Below, one piece after another: positions 1 to 7,085 of a DNA stretch of 12,335 nucleotides; position 1 is the first letter of the stretch, and each line of letters opens with the position of its first letter. This stretch comes from an uncultured Ligilactobacillus sp. (GTDB taxonomy: Bacteria; Bacillota; Bacilli; Lactobacillales; Lactobacillaceae): assembly GCA_934215475.1 (NCBI GenBank), contig CAKPZY010000051.1:1-12335 (forward strand), in the 5' to 3' direction. A program made the position numbers and the translations under genes. The notes below the pieces were generated by a model that saw only the letters and a program-made list of their open reading frames with translations, did no database searches and had not been told where the DNA came from.

Positions 1-46
1 ATTGGCTGCAGAAATCAAATATCGATTTCTGCAGCCAATTTTCTAT
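1..46 (+). terminator. Perfect 16-bp hairpin with T-tract, probable terminator of a gene left of the window
   Basis: Bases 1-16 pair perfectly with 24-39 around a 7-base loop, and TTTTCTAT follows. The stem may continue past the left edge. This looks like a Rho-independent terminator for a plus-strand gene outside the window. The stem itself is symmetric, so it could also act leftward, but that side cannot be seen. Confidence 0.7.
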
Positions 47-76
47 CTAAACACTAGTTTTGTCCCAGCCCCTTTT

Positions 77-110
77 AGGGTCTATTACTCACAAATGGAC
101 CCTGTTTTTT
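77..110 (+). terminator. Second terminator hairpin, reading rightward
   Basis: Bases 77-86 pair with 94-103 (10 bp, one G-T wobble, 7-base loop), followed by GTTTTTT at 104-110. This is a good intrinsic terminator on the plus strand, lying about 40 bases after the hairpin at the left edge. The two together would form a tandem stop for an upstream plus-strand gene. Confidence 0.65.
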
Positions 111-337
111 CCTAAGTTATTCTTCATATGAGAAATATCTTTCTTTCGTTTTACCTAATATTTTTAGTCGCTCACTTTTTACCTTCACATGCAGTTATAA
201 GAATCTATCAATAAAAACTTATGTGACAATGCAAGAGAGAAAATAGCTGATAATAAATAAAATGTCCATAATCATCAGACTTATGTCTAGTAATTATAGG
301 ACACTTCAAAAATTATGGCTAGAGCCTTAATATCTTT
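111..337. other. Gene-free stretch downstream of walJ
   Basis: About 230 AT-rich bases follow the rightward terminators. I find no open reading frame with a ribosome binding site and no RNA gene. The only structure seen is the walJ terminator hairpin near 263-303. In many relatives htrA follows walJ at this place; no trace of it is visible here. Confidence 0.6.
251..303 (-). terminator. Probable terminator of walJ
   Basis: On the minus strand, TGTCC at 303-299 pairs with GGACA at 267-263, with an inner ATAAT/ATTAT pairing and an AGAC/GTCT tip. The T-rich run TTTTATTTATT follows. It begins about 35 bases after the walJ stop codon. The stem is interrupted, so this is weaker than the other terminators in the window. 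Confidence 0.5.
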
Positions 338-1153
338 TTATATTACCGTTAATGGCGTCGCCTGATAAGGATCTGTATCCAGCAAGGCAAAATCGTGATC
401 GACTGCCAGATCATGACCCTGCATGATCGTTTGAACGGTCATATGTGCCAGTGCTTTGACATTGTTTTCTTGACTCAAATGTCCTAAATAGATCTGCTTT
501 GTCCGATTCCCCAGCGTTTCCATCAAAGCATTGGCACCATCTTCATTGGACAGGTGACCTGTATCACTTAAGATCCGTTGCTTCAAGGGCCATGGGTACC
601 CGCCCATCCGCAACATTTCGACATCATGATTACATTCAAATAAGTAACCGTCTGCATCCCTGATGGTGCCGCATACTCTGTCAGACACATAGCCCGTATC
701 TGTGATGATCACAAACGACTTTCCATGATAATGAACCTCATAAAATTGCGGATCAATAGCGTCATGGGAAACGCTAAAACTTTCCACATCCAGTCCGCCC
801 AATGATTGCACCTGTCCAGCTGGCAAAATATGTTTCTGCCCAACGGGTATTTGCCCGATCCGCTTGCTCATGGCACCCCATGTGCCCTCATTTGCATAGA
901 CATCCAGCCCATAGCGGCGGGCTAACACGCCTGCACCTTTACAGTGATCGGTATGCTCGTGCGTGACAAACAAACTATCGACGCTTTTAAGCGTTCGACC
1001 GATAGAATGCATGAGCTCCTCGAGCTTTTTACCCGACAGGCCTGCATCGATCAATATTTTATGTCCAGGAGTCTCAAGATATGTAGCATTTCCTGTACTT
1101 CCACTTGCCAAGATGCTGACTTTTAAATTATCTTCTTTATCAATTTGCGGCAT
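338..1153 (-). CDS. walJ: WalJ (YycJ), metallo-beta-lactamase-fold nuclease
   Basis: The 271-residue protein is a cytoplasmic metal-dependent hydrolase of the YycJ/WalJ branch of the metallo-beta-lactamase superfamily. Members are described as DNA exonucleases linked to DNA repair and to coordinating cell-wall growth with division. Visible signatures are ILASGSTGN near residues 14-22, the metal-binding HEHTDH at 65-70, a DTGHLSNEDG segment and a C-terminal YLGHLSQENN segment carrying the late metal-ligand His. Length fits the family. The ATG start is preceded by AAGGGA with a 9-base spacer. Many homologues begin at the residue aligning with K11, so the first ten residues may be an extension. 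The gene normally closes the walRKHI operon; here it stands alone, behind its own promoter near 1217-1245 and divergent from a permease gene. Confidence 0.92.
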   Translation of the reverse strand: MPQIDKEDNLKVSILASGSTGNATYLETPGHKILIDAGLSGKKLEELMHSIGRTLKSVDSLFVTHEHTDHCKGAGVLARRYGLDVYANEGTWGAMSKRIGQIPVGQKHILPAGQVQSLGGLDVESFSVSHDAIDPQFYEVHYHGKSFVIITDTGYVSDRVCGTIRDADGYLFECNHDVEMLRMGGYPWPLKQRILSDTGHLSNEDGANALMETLGNRTKQIYLGHLSQENNVKALAHMTVQTIMQGHDLAVDHDFALLDTDPYQATPLTVI

Positions 1154-1216
1154 TCAGAGTTATCCCTTTCTTACGGTTTCCGTTGTCTATACTAACAGGT
1201 TCACATCCTTTTTTCC

Positions 1217-1245
1217 ATTATAGGCGTAGATTCTCACACATTTAA
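1217..1245 (-). promoter_or_regulatory. Putative walJ promoter
   Basis: On the minus strand there is a perfect TATAAT -10 box (1222-1217) with a weak TTAAAT -35 box (1245-1240) at 17 bases. It lies about 65 bases before the walJ start. An own promoter is expected, because the neighbouring upstream gene points the other way. Confidence 0.55.
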
Positions 1246-1344
1246 TTCAAGATCGATCATCCAAGCATTGCTTAAACATTAGGAAATAATTTGGCGTGAA
1301 TACTAGGGCACACAGAATTGACCACATGCAGCAATTAGCAGGCA

Positions 1345-1372
1345 TTGCTCAGTTTTTTCTTTCATGTATAAT
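1345..1372 (+). promoter_or_regulatory. Putative promoter of the permease/DUF1634 unit
   Basis: A perfect TATAAT box is at 1367-1372, with TTGCTC at 1345-1350 (16-base spacer). Transcription would begin near 1379, giving a leader of about 50 bases. The inverted repeat GCAAT/ATTGC (1331-1335 and 1344-1348) overlaps the -35 box and might be an operator. Confidence 0.55.
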
Positions 1373-1431
1373 GGAACTATCTTTACAGTGAACCGCAAGT
1401 TTATTTATTATTTGCGAAAGGAAGACAGAAC

Positions 1432-2280
1432 TTGATCAATTCAATTTGGATCTTAGCCGCAGTCGGCTTATTCGCGGGAATCATTGGAGCAATCTTCGGC
1501 ATTGGCGGAGGTATGCTCGTTACCCCCATTATGACGATTGCTTTAGGACTTGACATCAAATATGCAATCGGAGCCAGCGTTATTTCAGTCATTGCCACCA
1601 GTTCCGGTGCTTCGATCGCCTACTTAAAAGATGACATGCTCAACTTACGTGTATCGATGTTCCTAGAAATTGCTACGACGGTCGGCGCGATACTGGGTGC
1701 GATCTTGACTGGTATCCTGGCACCTCAGATCATCTACATTCTTTTTGGACTGCTTTTGATCTTCTCATCGTGGAACATGCTGATCAAGATGCGGGCCGGC
1801 TCGAAAGACATTAAAAAAGTGTCACCAGACAATTTATCAGAAAAATTAAAGCTCAACAGCAGCTACTATGACAAGGCAAGTGCTCGCCAGGTCGATTATC
1901 AGGTATCAAATGTCCCCGGCGGATTTACCATGATGTTTGGCGCAGGTTTGGCCAGCGGACTTTTGGGCATCGGGAGTGGAGCTTTTAAGGTCATCGCTAT
2001 GGACGCCATCATGAAAATGCCGCTCAAGCCTTCGAGTGCGACCAGCAATTTGATGATGGGTGTAACAGCTGCAGCCAGCGCAACCGTCTATTTCTTTAAT
2101 GGCTCGATCAAGCCTGAGATAGCTGCCCCCCTCGCGTTAGGGATCTTAACCGGTGCAACTCTGGGTTCCCGCTTAATGCAGCACTTAGAAGCAAAATTGC
2201 TGCGCAAAATTTTTATTCCCATCTTATTTTTGATCGGTCTGCAAATGTTCCTTAAGGGATTTGGGGTGAACTTTGGATGA
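1432..2280 (+). CDS. TauE/SafE (TSUP) family anion permease
   Basis: The 282-residue polytopic membrane protein belongs to the sulfite exporter TauE/SafE family, whose characterised members move sulfite, sulfoacetate, taurine-derived or other organic anions; the substrate here cannot be told from sequence. The two family half-repeats are visible: a glycine-rich GIGGG at residues 23-27 and GIGSG at about 179-183, each inside a hydrophobic segment. They are separated by a charged, K/D/S-rich loop at roughly 118-162. About eight membrane segments are likely. The start is TTG, chosen because AAAGGAAG ends seven bases upstream and no better start precedes it. It overlaps the next gene by ATGA, so the two are probably translationally coupled. 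Family assignment is firm, function is open. Confidence 0.88.
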   Translation: MINSIWILAAVGLFAGIIGAIFGIGGGMLVTPIMTIALGLDIKYAIGASVISVIATSSGASIAYLKDDMLNLRVSMFLEIATTVGAILGAILTGILAPQIIYILFGLLLIFSSWNMLIKMRAGSKDIKKVSPDNLSEKLKLNSSYYDKASARQVDYQVSNVPGGFTMMFGAGLASGLLGIGSGAFKVIAMDAIMKMPLKPSSATSNLMMGVTAAASATVYFFNGSIKPEIAAPLALGILTGATLGSRLMQHLEAKLLRKIFIPILFLIGLQMFLKGFGVNFG

Positions 2281-2657
2281 GTGAAGAAGAACAAAAAAGA
2301 CGTCAAGAAATGGCCAAGATCGAATTAGTGATCGGTCAAGTATTGCGTATAGGTGTCATAACTTCCGCAATCGTAATACTTATTGGACTAGCCTTAGCAC
2401 TAGTTACCGGCAAAACTGGCTATCCTACCGGCGTATTTCCGACCTCTTTTAGTGCGATTTTCCAAGGTACTGCTGCGCTTAGACCATTTGCCATTACGAT
2501 GCTTGGTTTATTTCTCTTGATCTTGACGCCGGTTTTACGAGTAGTAGTTTCGATTTATGCGTTTGCGAAAGAAAATGATAAATTATATGTCTGGATCACG
2601 ACTTTAGTTTTATTGATCCTGGTTATTGCCATGTTTATCGGCTACCTCGGCAAATGA
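2277..2657 (+). CDS. DUF1634 family small membrane protein
   Basis: This 126-residue protein has a charged cytoplasmic-type N-terminus (residues 1-15), then three hydrophobic segments at about 20-44, 69-90 and 105-124. The central LRPFAITMLGLF and LTPVLRVVVSIYAF stretches are what I recognise as DUF1634. Its biochemical role is unknown. Genes of this family are often found directly after a TauE/SafE permease gene, as here, so a partner or accessory subunit is a reasonable inference. The start ATG overlaps the permease stop (ATGA). A strong terminator follows about 40 bases after the stop. Confidence 0.85.
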   Translation: MSEEEQKRRQEMAKIELVIGQVLRIGVITSAIVILIGLALALVTGKTGYPTGVFPTSFSAIFQGTAALRPFAITMLGLFLLILTPVLRVVVSIYAFAKENDKLYVWITTLVLLILVIAMFIGYLGK

Positions 2658-2697
2658 TGAATGCACTAAATATGAAAAAACATTACGGAAGCAAGCA

Positions 2698-2730
2698 AAA
2701 AGACGAGGCATTTAGTGTGCCTCGTCTTTT
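2698..2730. terminator. Bidirectional terminator between the DUF1634 gene and walI
   Basis: A perfect 13-bp stem pairs 2698-2710 with 2718-2730 around a 7-base loop. It is GC-rich in the middle and ends in A-runs/T-runs, so both strands give a hairpin followed by T residues. It can stop the plus-strand permease unit and the minus-strand wal operon, which converge here. Confidence 0.88.
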
Positions 2731-2794
2731 TGTTTAAGCTTTCTTGACCTTACCTTGATTTTAAAGATAAGTCTCGGAAAAATTTATTTTCGCA

Positions 2795-3592
2795 TTATTG
2801 ATCCATCACGGCACCATTGAAAGCATTTATCCGCCGATAAATCGTATTGCCGCCTGTTTTGACGGAGAAAACCCAAGTTGGAATATAAACAGTGCTGCCA
2901 TTAACACTCAACAATTTGGTATATCCTAACTGCCCCCAATTAACTTTGGAATTAGCCGGCAATTTGTTGTACTGATATAACCAAATCAAAGCTCTTTTCT
3001 CACTGATCGTGGGTTTCTTTTCTCGCAAAATTTGAATATTTTCCAAGTAAGACTGTGAATATCCGGTCACATAGCCCCCCTTGACATCAAATTTAAGCTG
3101 ACCTTGTTCAGAAGGAACACTTTTGCCATAAACCATTTGAGTATAGACGACCTCACTTGAATTAGATAAGTTTCTATCATACCGATATTTCTCACCTTCA
3201 AGCACACGTGACTCATCATTGACAACACTATCTAGGCTTTGATCAGGGTGATCAAGATCTTTGATCTTAACTCTTCTGTCAAGGGTAACCGTTAATTTCC
3301 TATCTGCTTTCTCATAACTAGTCTGATCAACGCTTAATTTATTAGCATTTTGCTCTAAATAATCGCTGTTTGGACTGGCAATATAGTAGGCACTATCTTC
3401 TTTATTAGATAAATTAGCGGGATAAGAGATTTGATCATCTTTCAAACTGCGCATAACAGAGTTTGTTGTCCGCGAACTCGAAGTATCACTCTCAGTTTGA
3501 ACGCCATTCTGATTATAATAAGCCCCAATCAGAAAAATATCCAAGGCGATAAAAGCAATTAAAAAGATCCATTCAATTCTTTTAAAATTCAA
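2795..3592 (-). CDS. walI: WalI (YycI), membrane regulator of WalK
   Basis: The protein is 265 residues from the chosen TTG start. One N-terminal membrane helix (about residues 7-25, after MNFKRIEW) anchors a large extracytoplasmic domain of the YycI type, and the C-terminus reads INAFNGAVMDQ. In Bacillus subtilis YycI and YycH hold the WalK kinase down, whereas in Staphylococcus aureus they activate it; which applies here is unknown. An in-frame start 60 bases further upstream would overlap walH and lacks a ribosome binding site. The TTG at 3592-3590 has AAAGGCGG just upstream and follows the walH stop by 17 bases. It is the last gene of the walRKHI unit. Confidence 0.88.
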   Translation of the reverse strand: MNFKRIEWIFLIAFIALDIFLIGAYYNQNGVQTESDTSSSRTTNSVMRSLKDDQISYPANLSNKEDSAYYIASPNSDYLEQNANKLSVDQTSYEKADRKLTVTLDRRVKIKDLDHPDQSLDSVVNDESRVLEGEKYRYDRNLSNSSEVVYTQMVYGKSVPSEQGQLKFDVKGGYVTGYSQSYLENIQILREKKPTISEKRALIWLYQYNKLPANSKVNWGQLGYTKLLSVNGSTVYIPTWVFSVKTGGNTIYRRINAFNGAVMDQ

Positions 3593-3609
3593 ATTGTTAC
3601 CGCCTTTCT

Positions 3610-4932
3610 TTAAGATACCTTTCCAGAGAGTATGGTTTGTTGATCGATCCAAGAACCGTTATACAAAATAAAGTAGGCTGGAACCAGATCGACGACCTGC
3701 TTAGAGGTGTCGTTTAACTGTGCCTTATAGCCGATTCGAATGCCTTTGATCTTCTTTAAATCGATCCCGGCCTGACTTAAATCGTTCAAAACATCTTGAG
3801 TCGCAGGCAGTTCAACGGACTGCTGTTTTGATGGAACTGGGACTTGCAGCGAATATAGCGAAAAATTAGTCTGTTCACCGCCAGCACTTGCCAATCTGAT
3901 CTGGTAAGTTCCATAATTATTATCCGCCAAAATTGGAAAGGCATTGATATACGAGCGATATGTGATCTGTTGACTAGCTGGATCATACTCATCGTACCTC
4001 ACATCATCCAGGAGCCGGCCAGTCTCTTCTAGCTGTCTGAATCCTTGATTTAAATTATCAGATAATGTAGAATCTTTGCCTACTTCATGAGAATAGTTCG
4101 AATAATTTATGACACCAGTTTTGTTTTCCACCGCCAAACGCTGACCAGCATTATCAAAATAAACTGTCTGCTGATCCTCTTTACGAGAATTGACGGAAGA
4201 ATTGCTTGTTCCCAACAGTCGGGTCACAAAAATACTGGCCGAGTCTTTATTGACTAAATAACTATACTGTGGGATCTGAATCTTATTTGTGTAAAAGTTT
4301 ATATATTTACCATCGAAACGTTTCAAGCTTACTGGCATCTGTTGAGTATCATCAGACGAAACTATCTTTTTTAAGTTAGTATATTTGCCATTTTTAAGCG
4401 ATAAATCTGTGACCTCATAATTATTATCATTAAGCAAATAAACACTTGACTTTTTCTTCAGATCAATAGCTACTCGATTAAACTTCTTATTCTGGATCTT
4501 TTTAGGGATATCTTTAAAAATGTCAGTCAGGTCTTTGGGGGCTACTTTATCCGGAAATACCAACAAAACCATGTTCTCGCTGCGCAAAAAATTCTCATAG
4601 CGTTGACGAGATAATTTTTTGACATCAGACACTGAACTGACTTTCCAGGATCCAAGGTCATGGCGAATTTCTTGCATGAGATCAACTTTGCTGCTGGCCA
4701 ATCTCATTGTTTGGTTGCCATTATTAAAATCGATCACGGTGGGTTGATATATATCTCCTAAAACTGTTTTAGCTTCATCATTATTAGAACTATTACTTTT
4801 TTGCGAACTTTGACTATTACGGTCAGTACTTTGCAAATACGTCGGATTGACCCACAGAGTAGCGGACAATGCAATACTAAAAATAACGGCAACAGCTAAT
4901 GCATAATGAACGATATTATTCTTCAGTTTCAT
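3610..4932 (-). CDS. walH: WalH (YycH), membrane regulator of WalK
   Basis: The protein is 440 residues from the chosen start, MKLKNN. A single N-terminal membrane helix at about residues 8-27 is followed by a serine/asparagine-rich linker and a long extracytoplasmic part of the YycH family. In relatives YycH and YycI interact through their membrane helices with WalK and tune its activity. The frame is open 35 codons further upstream, but that part is the antisense-free overlap with walK and is not family sequence. The ATG at 4932-4930 has GAGGAGGA at 4948-4941 with a 8-9 base spacer. This start overlaps the end of walK by 17 bases, which suggests translational coupling. Confidence 0.9.
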   Translation of the reverse strand: MKLKNNIVHYALAVAVIFSIALSATLWVNPTYLQSTDRNSQSSQKSNSSNNDEAKTVLGDIYQPTVIDFNNGNQTMRLASSKVDLMQEIRHDLGSWKVSSVSDVKKLSRQRYENFLRSENMVLLVFPDKVAPKDLTDIFKDIPKKIQNKKFNRVAIDLKKKSSVYLLNDNNYEVTDLSLKNGKYTNLKKIVSSDDTQQMPVSLKRFDGKYINFYTNKIQIPQYSYLVNKDSASIFVTRLLGTSNSSVNSRKEDQQTVYFDNAGQRLAVENKTGVINYSNYSHEVGKDSTLSDNLNQGFRQLEETGRLLDDVRYDEYDPASQQITYRSYINAFPILADNNYGTYQIRLASAGGEQTNFSLYSLQVPVPSKQQSVELPATQDVLNDLSQAGIDLKKIKGIRIGYKAQLNDTSKQVVDLVPAYFILYNGSWIDQQTILSGKVS

Positions 4933-6790
4933 TCCACAGGTCCTCCTCTCCATATTCTTCGTATGGCAATGAGATATAGAATGTCGAACCTTTTCCTTCA
5001 ACGGAATCGACCCAGATCCTGCCATGGTGCATTTCAATCACCTCACGTGAAATTGCCAAGCCTAAACCGGTCCCGCCTTGAGCACGGGAACGAGCCTTGT
5101 CGACTCTAAAGAAACGATCAAAAATACGCCCAATGTCCTTTTTAGGAATACCAAGGCCTTGATCGGAAATACTCAAGATCACGTGATTATGTGTCTCGAT
5201 CAAGCGGCAAGTGATGACGCCACCATCTGGAGAATATTTGATCGCATTATTCATAATGTTGTCGATCACTTGAATAAACTTGTCAGGATCTATCTCGACC
5301 CACAGATCGCGCTTGGTAAATTCACGTTTGATAGTGTAATCTTTAACCTGTTTCTTTCCATCGCCTTTGGTATCATTCTTGATCATCATATCAAAGCGAT
5401 TCAAGATATAGGTAAAGAGTTCGTTCAAATTAACTAATTCCAATTCAAGCTTAGCTGTACCAGAATCCATCCGAGACAAACTGAGCAAATCATTGATCAT
5501 TCTGATCATTCGGTCAGTCTCTTCTTGGGTCACCTTTAAGAAAGAAGGCGCAACTTCAGGATCTTTCCAAGCACCATCGTTAAGGGCTTCAATATAACTC
5601 CGCAAGCTGGTTAATGGCGTCCGCAACTCATGGGAAACGTTGGAAACAAATTGTTTGCGCTCCCGGTCGATCCTTTGTTGTTCGGTGATGTCATGCAAAA
5701 CACAAACTAAGCCGGAAATAAAACCTGATTCTCGCTGGATCAATGAAAAATAGGCATTCAATATCTGATCATGATCTTTATCTGACATATCTATGACGAT
5801 GGTATCGTGGCTTTCCAATAAATCTCGCAATGTATAATGCTCGCGAATACCTAAAATATCTAAAATTGACTGATCCTTGGCCGTTGCAGGCGAAATATTC
5901 AAAAATTCCGCGGCCATGTCATTAACGATCGTGACCTTGCCCCGCCTATCAGTCGCCAGCACACCATCCGACATGTGAGTCAAAACAGAATCCAACCGAC
6001 GTCGCTCTGATTCTGATTGTTCTCTCGATTCTTCGATCCGCACTGATAAATTATTAACTGCTTGCGCAAGTTCACCTAATTCATCATTGCCATAAACACG
6101 GACATGTCCTGAATAATTTCCGTTGGCTATCTCGGCGGTTTGCTTTTTCATCTCATCGATTGGCCGGGTAATAGCCCGTGAGATCACAATTGCCAACCCT
6201 AAGCCGATCACCGTCGCCAAAATTGCTGCGGTCGCAAAAATCAAGGTCACTCCATCGATAGAGTCATAAACCGTTTCTAAGTCGGCTCGTAAATAAACGG
6301 CCCCAACCAAGGTGTTGTTATTTCCGCTGGAACTAAAAAGCGGAGTGATAGAAACATAATAGTGCTTATTAGTAGGTCGGTTAAAAGTTATCTCGCTAAA
6401 TGACCTACCGGATTGCAAAACGTTTTTGACATGGCTGTCCGTGGTCCTTTGGCCAACTACCGCATGACCATTGATACTGTCTTCACCACGAATATTTCCC
6501 TTAGCATCGACAACTTGGACATCTGAAATATTTTGGTTGTTGATACCTGTCAGAGTAGAACTGATCCTTCTGTTAGCTGTGTTAGAATTTGGCAAACTCA
6601 GGCTTGTAATCAGTGAATTGTCCACGTATGGTGTCAGTTCAACTCTCTGTTTAAAAGCCTTCAAATTCTCGCTTTTCAGACGTTGTACAAAAACTGCTCC
6701 AACGATTTGAAACGCTAGAAACAACAATAATACGAAGACCAAAGCTATTTTAAAATGAATGGATTGAAAAATTCGTAATCTTTTTTTCAA
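4916..6790 (-). CDS. walK: WalK (YycG/VicK), sensor histidine kinase of the essential cell-wall regulon
   Basis: This 624-residue membrane kinase phosphorylates WalR. Domains in order: membrane helix about 14-36, extracytoplasmic sensor about 37-180, second helix about 181-204, HAMP about 205-256, PAS about 262-372, HisKA with SHELRTP and phospho-acceptor His387, then the ATPase domain with N-box NNAIKYS (514-520), DQGLGIP (543-549) and GTGLGLAIS (573-581). The PAS domain keeps the pattern HxxD (His272, Asp275) and HxxxE (His366, Glu370), matching the zinc ligands known in Staphylococcus aureus WalK. The start is TTG with GGGAG seven to eight bases upstream; a TAA in frame just before it excludes a longer protein. 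A terminator-like hairpin lies about 32 bases upstream, so expression may depend on readthrough. It overlaps walH by 17 bases. Confidence 0.96.
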   Translation of the reverse strand: MKKRLRIFQSIHFKIALVFVLLLFLAFQIVGAVFVQRLKSENLKAFKQRVELTPYVDNSLITSLSLPNSNTANRRISSTLTGINNQNISDVQVVDAKGNIRGEDSINGHAVVGQRTTDSHVKNVLQSGRSFSEITFNRPTNKHYYVSITPLFSSSGNNNTLVGAVYLRADLETVYDSIDGVTLIFATAAILATVIGLGLAIVISRAITRPIDEMKKQTAEIANGNYSGHVRVYGNDELGELAQAVNNLSVRIEESREQSESERRRLDSVLTHMSDGVLATDRRGKVTIVNDMAAEFLNISPATAKDQSILDILGIREHYTLRDLLESHDTIVIDMSDKDHDQILNAYFSLIQRESGFISGLVCVLHDITEQQRIDRERKQFVSNVSHELRTPLTSLRSYIEALNDGAWKDPEVAPSFLKVTQEETDRMIRMINDLLSLSRMDSGTAKLELELVNLNELFTYILNRFDMMIKNDTKGDGKKQVKDYTIKREFTKRDLWVEIDPDKFIQVIDNIMNNAIKYSPDGGVITCRLIETHNHVILSISDQGLGIPKKDIGRIFDRFFRVDKARSRAQGGTGLGLAISREVIEMHHGRIWVDSVEGKGSTFYISLPYEEYGEEDLWNETEE

Positions 6791-6796
6791 TTTTTT

Positions 6797-6801
6797 CTCC
6801 C
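6797..6801 (-). promoter_or_regulatory. walK ribosome binding site
   Basis: GGGAG followed by six A residues and then TTG decides the walK start. The site is modest compared with the AGGAGG sites of walR and walH, and it is combined with a TTG codon. Confidence 0.65.
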
Positions 6802-6821
6802 GTTACTTCGTTGCAATAAGT

Positions 6822-6850
6822 AAAAAGCCGGCTGTATTTCTACGGCCAGC
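6822..6850 (-). terminator. Terminator-like hairpin directly upstream of walK
   Basis: On the minus strand GCTGGC (6850-6845) pairs with GCCGGC (6832-6827). An inner GTA/TAC pairing closes a GAAA tetraloop, with one C-A mismatch between the two helices. TTTTT follows at 6826-6822. It sits between walR and walK, both transcribed through it, and about 30 bases before the walK start. No promoter fits between the hairpin and walK, so it may act as a partial terminator or attenuator. Confidence 0.6.
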
Positions 6851-7085
6851 ATATTAATTTCCTTGGTGCTATACAAGCCAATTACTCACATTTCATACCA
6901 CATCGACACATAAAGCAAGTATAATCTGTTTTAGAAATGCTTTAGCTTGTCGCACTCTACGATCAATGGTTCAGGAACTTCTAAACAAAGCTCCATCACA
7001 ATGGAAAACTCAAGGCTCGATATTGATCTACCTTGCCAGGTTGCTTTGTCAAACTAAATAAATCAATTCCCTATAGCTTTTTAAA
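6851..7085 (-). other. Gene-free walR-walK gap with possible RNA structure
   Basis: walR and walK are usually adjacent, but here the gap totals about 295 bases. I find no gene with a ribosome binding site. It contains an interrupted hairpin (6904-6908 with 6948-6952, and 6911-6917 with 6938-6944) and a small TCCAT/ATGGA hairpin with a TGTG loop. It also holds a -10-like TATACT and a TTGACA-like -35, but not at a convincing mutual spacing. A 21-codon frame starting ATGGAGCTT has no ribosome binding site. The role is unknown; an untranslated leader for walK is one possibility. Confidence 0.45.

Noticed and set aside
1326..1391. Small plus-strand frame ATGCAGCAA... ahead of the permease
   Set aside because: It has no ribosome binding site and begins before the predicted transcription start, so it would not be translated.
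3593..3652. Upstream extension of walI by 20 codons
   Set aside because: It would overlap walH and lacks a ribosome binding site; the TTG at 3592 begins the typical N-terminal membrane helix.
4933..5037. Upstream extension of walH by 35 codons
   Set aside because: It lies inside walK, reads unlike YycH, and the strong GAGGAGGA site serves the later ATG at 4932.
5078..5437. Long plus-strand frame antisense to walK
   Set aside because: Shadow of the conserved kinase domain; no ribosome binding site and no recognisable protein.
6969..6981. GGTTCAGGAACTT, resembling a tRNA T-arm
   Set aside because: No acceptor stem, anticodon arm or other tRNA elements could be found around it on either strand.
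6933..7051. Stop-free minus-strand stretch of about 40 codons in the walR-walK gap, including a 21-codon ATG frame
   Set aside because: No ribosome binding site, no recognisable family, and a length expected by chance; not called as a gene or as a transposase remnant.
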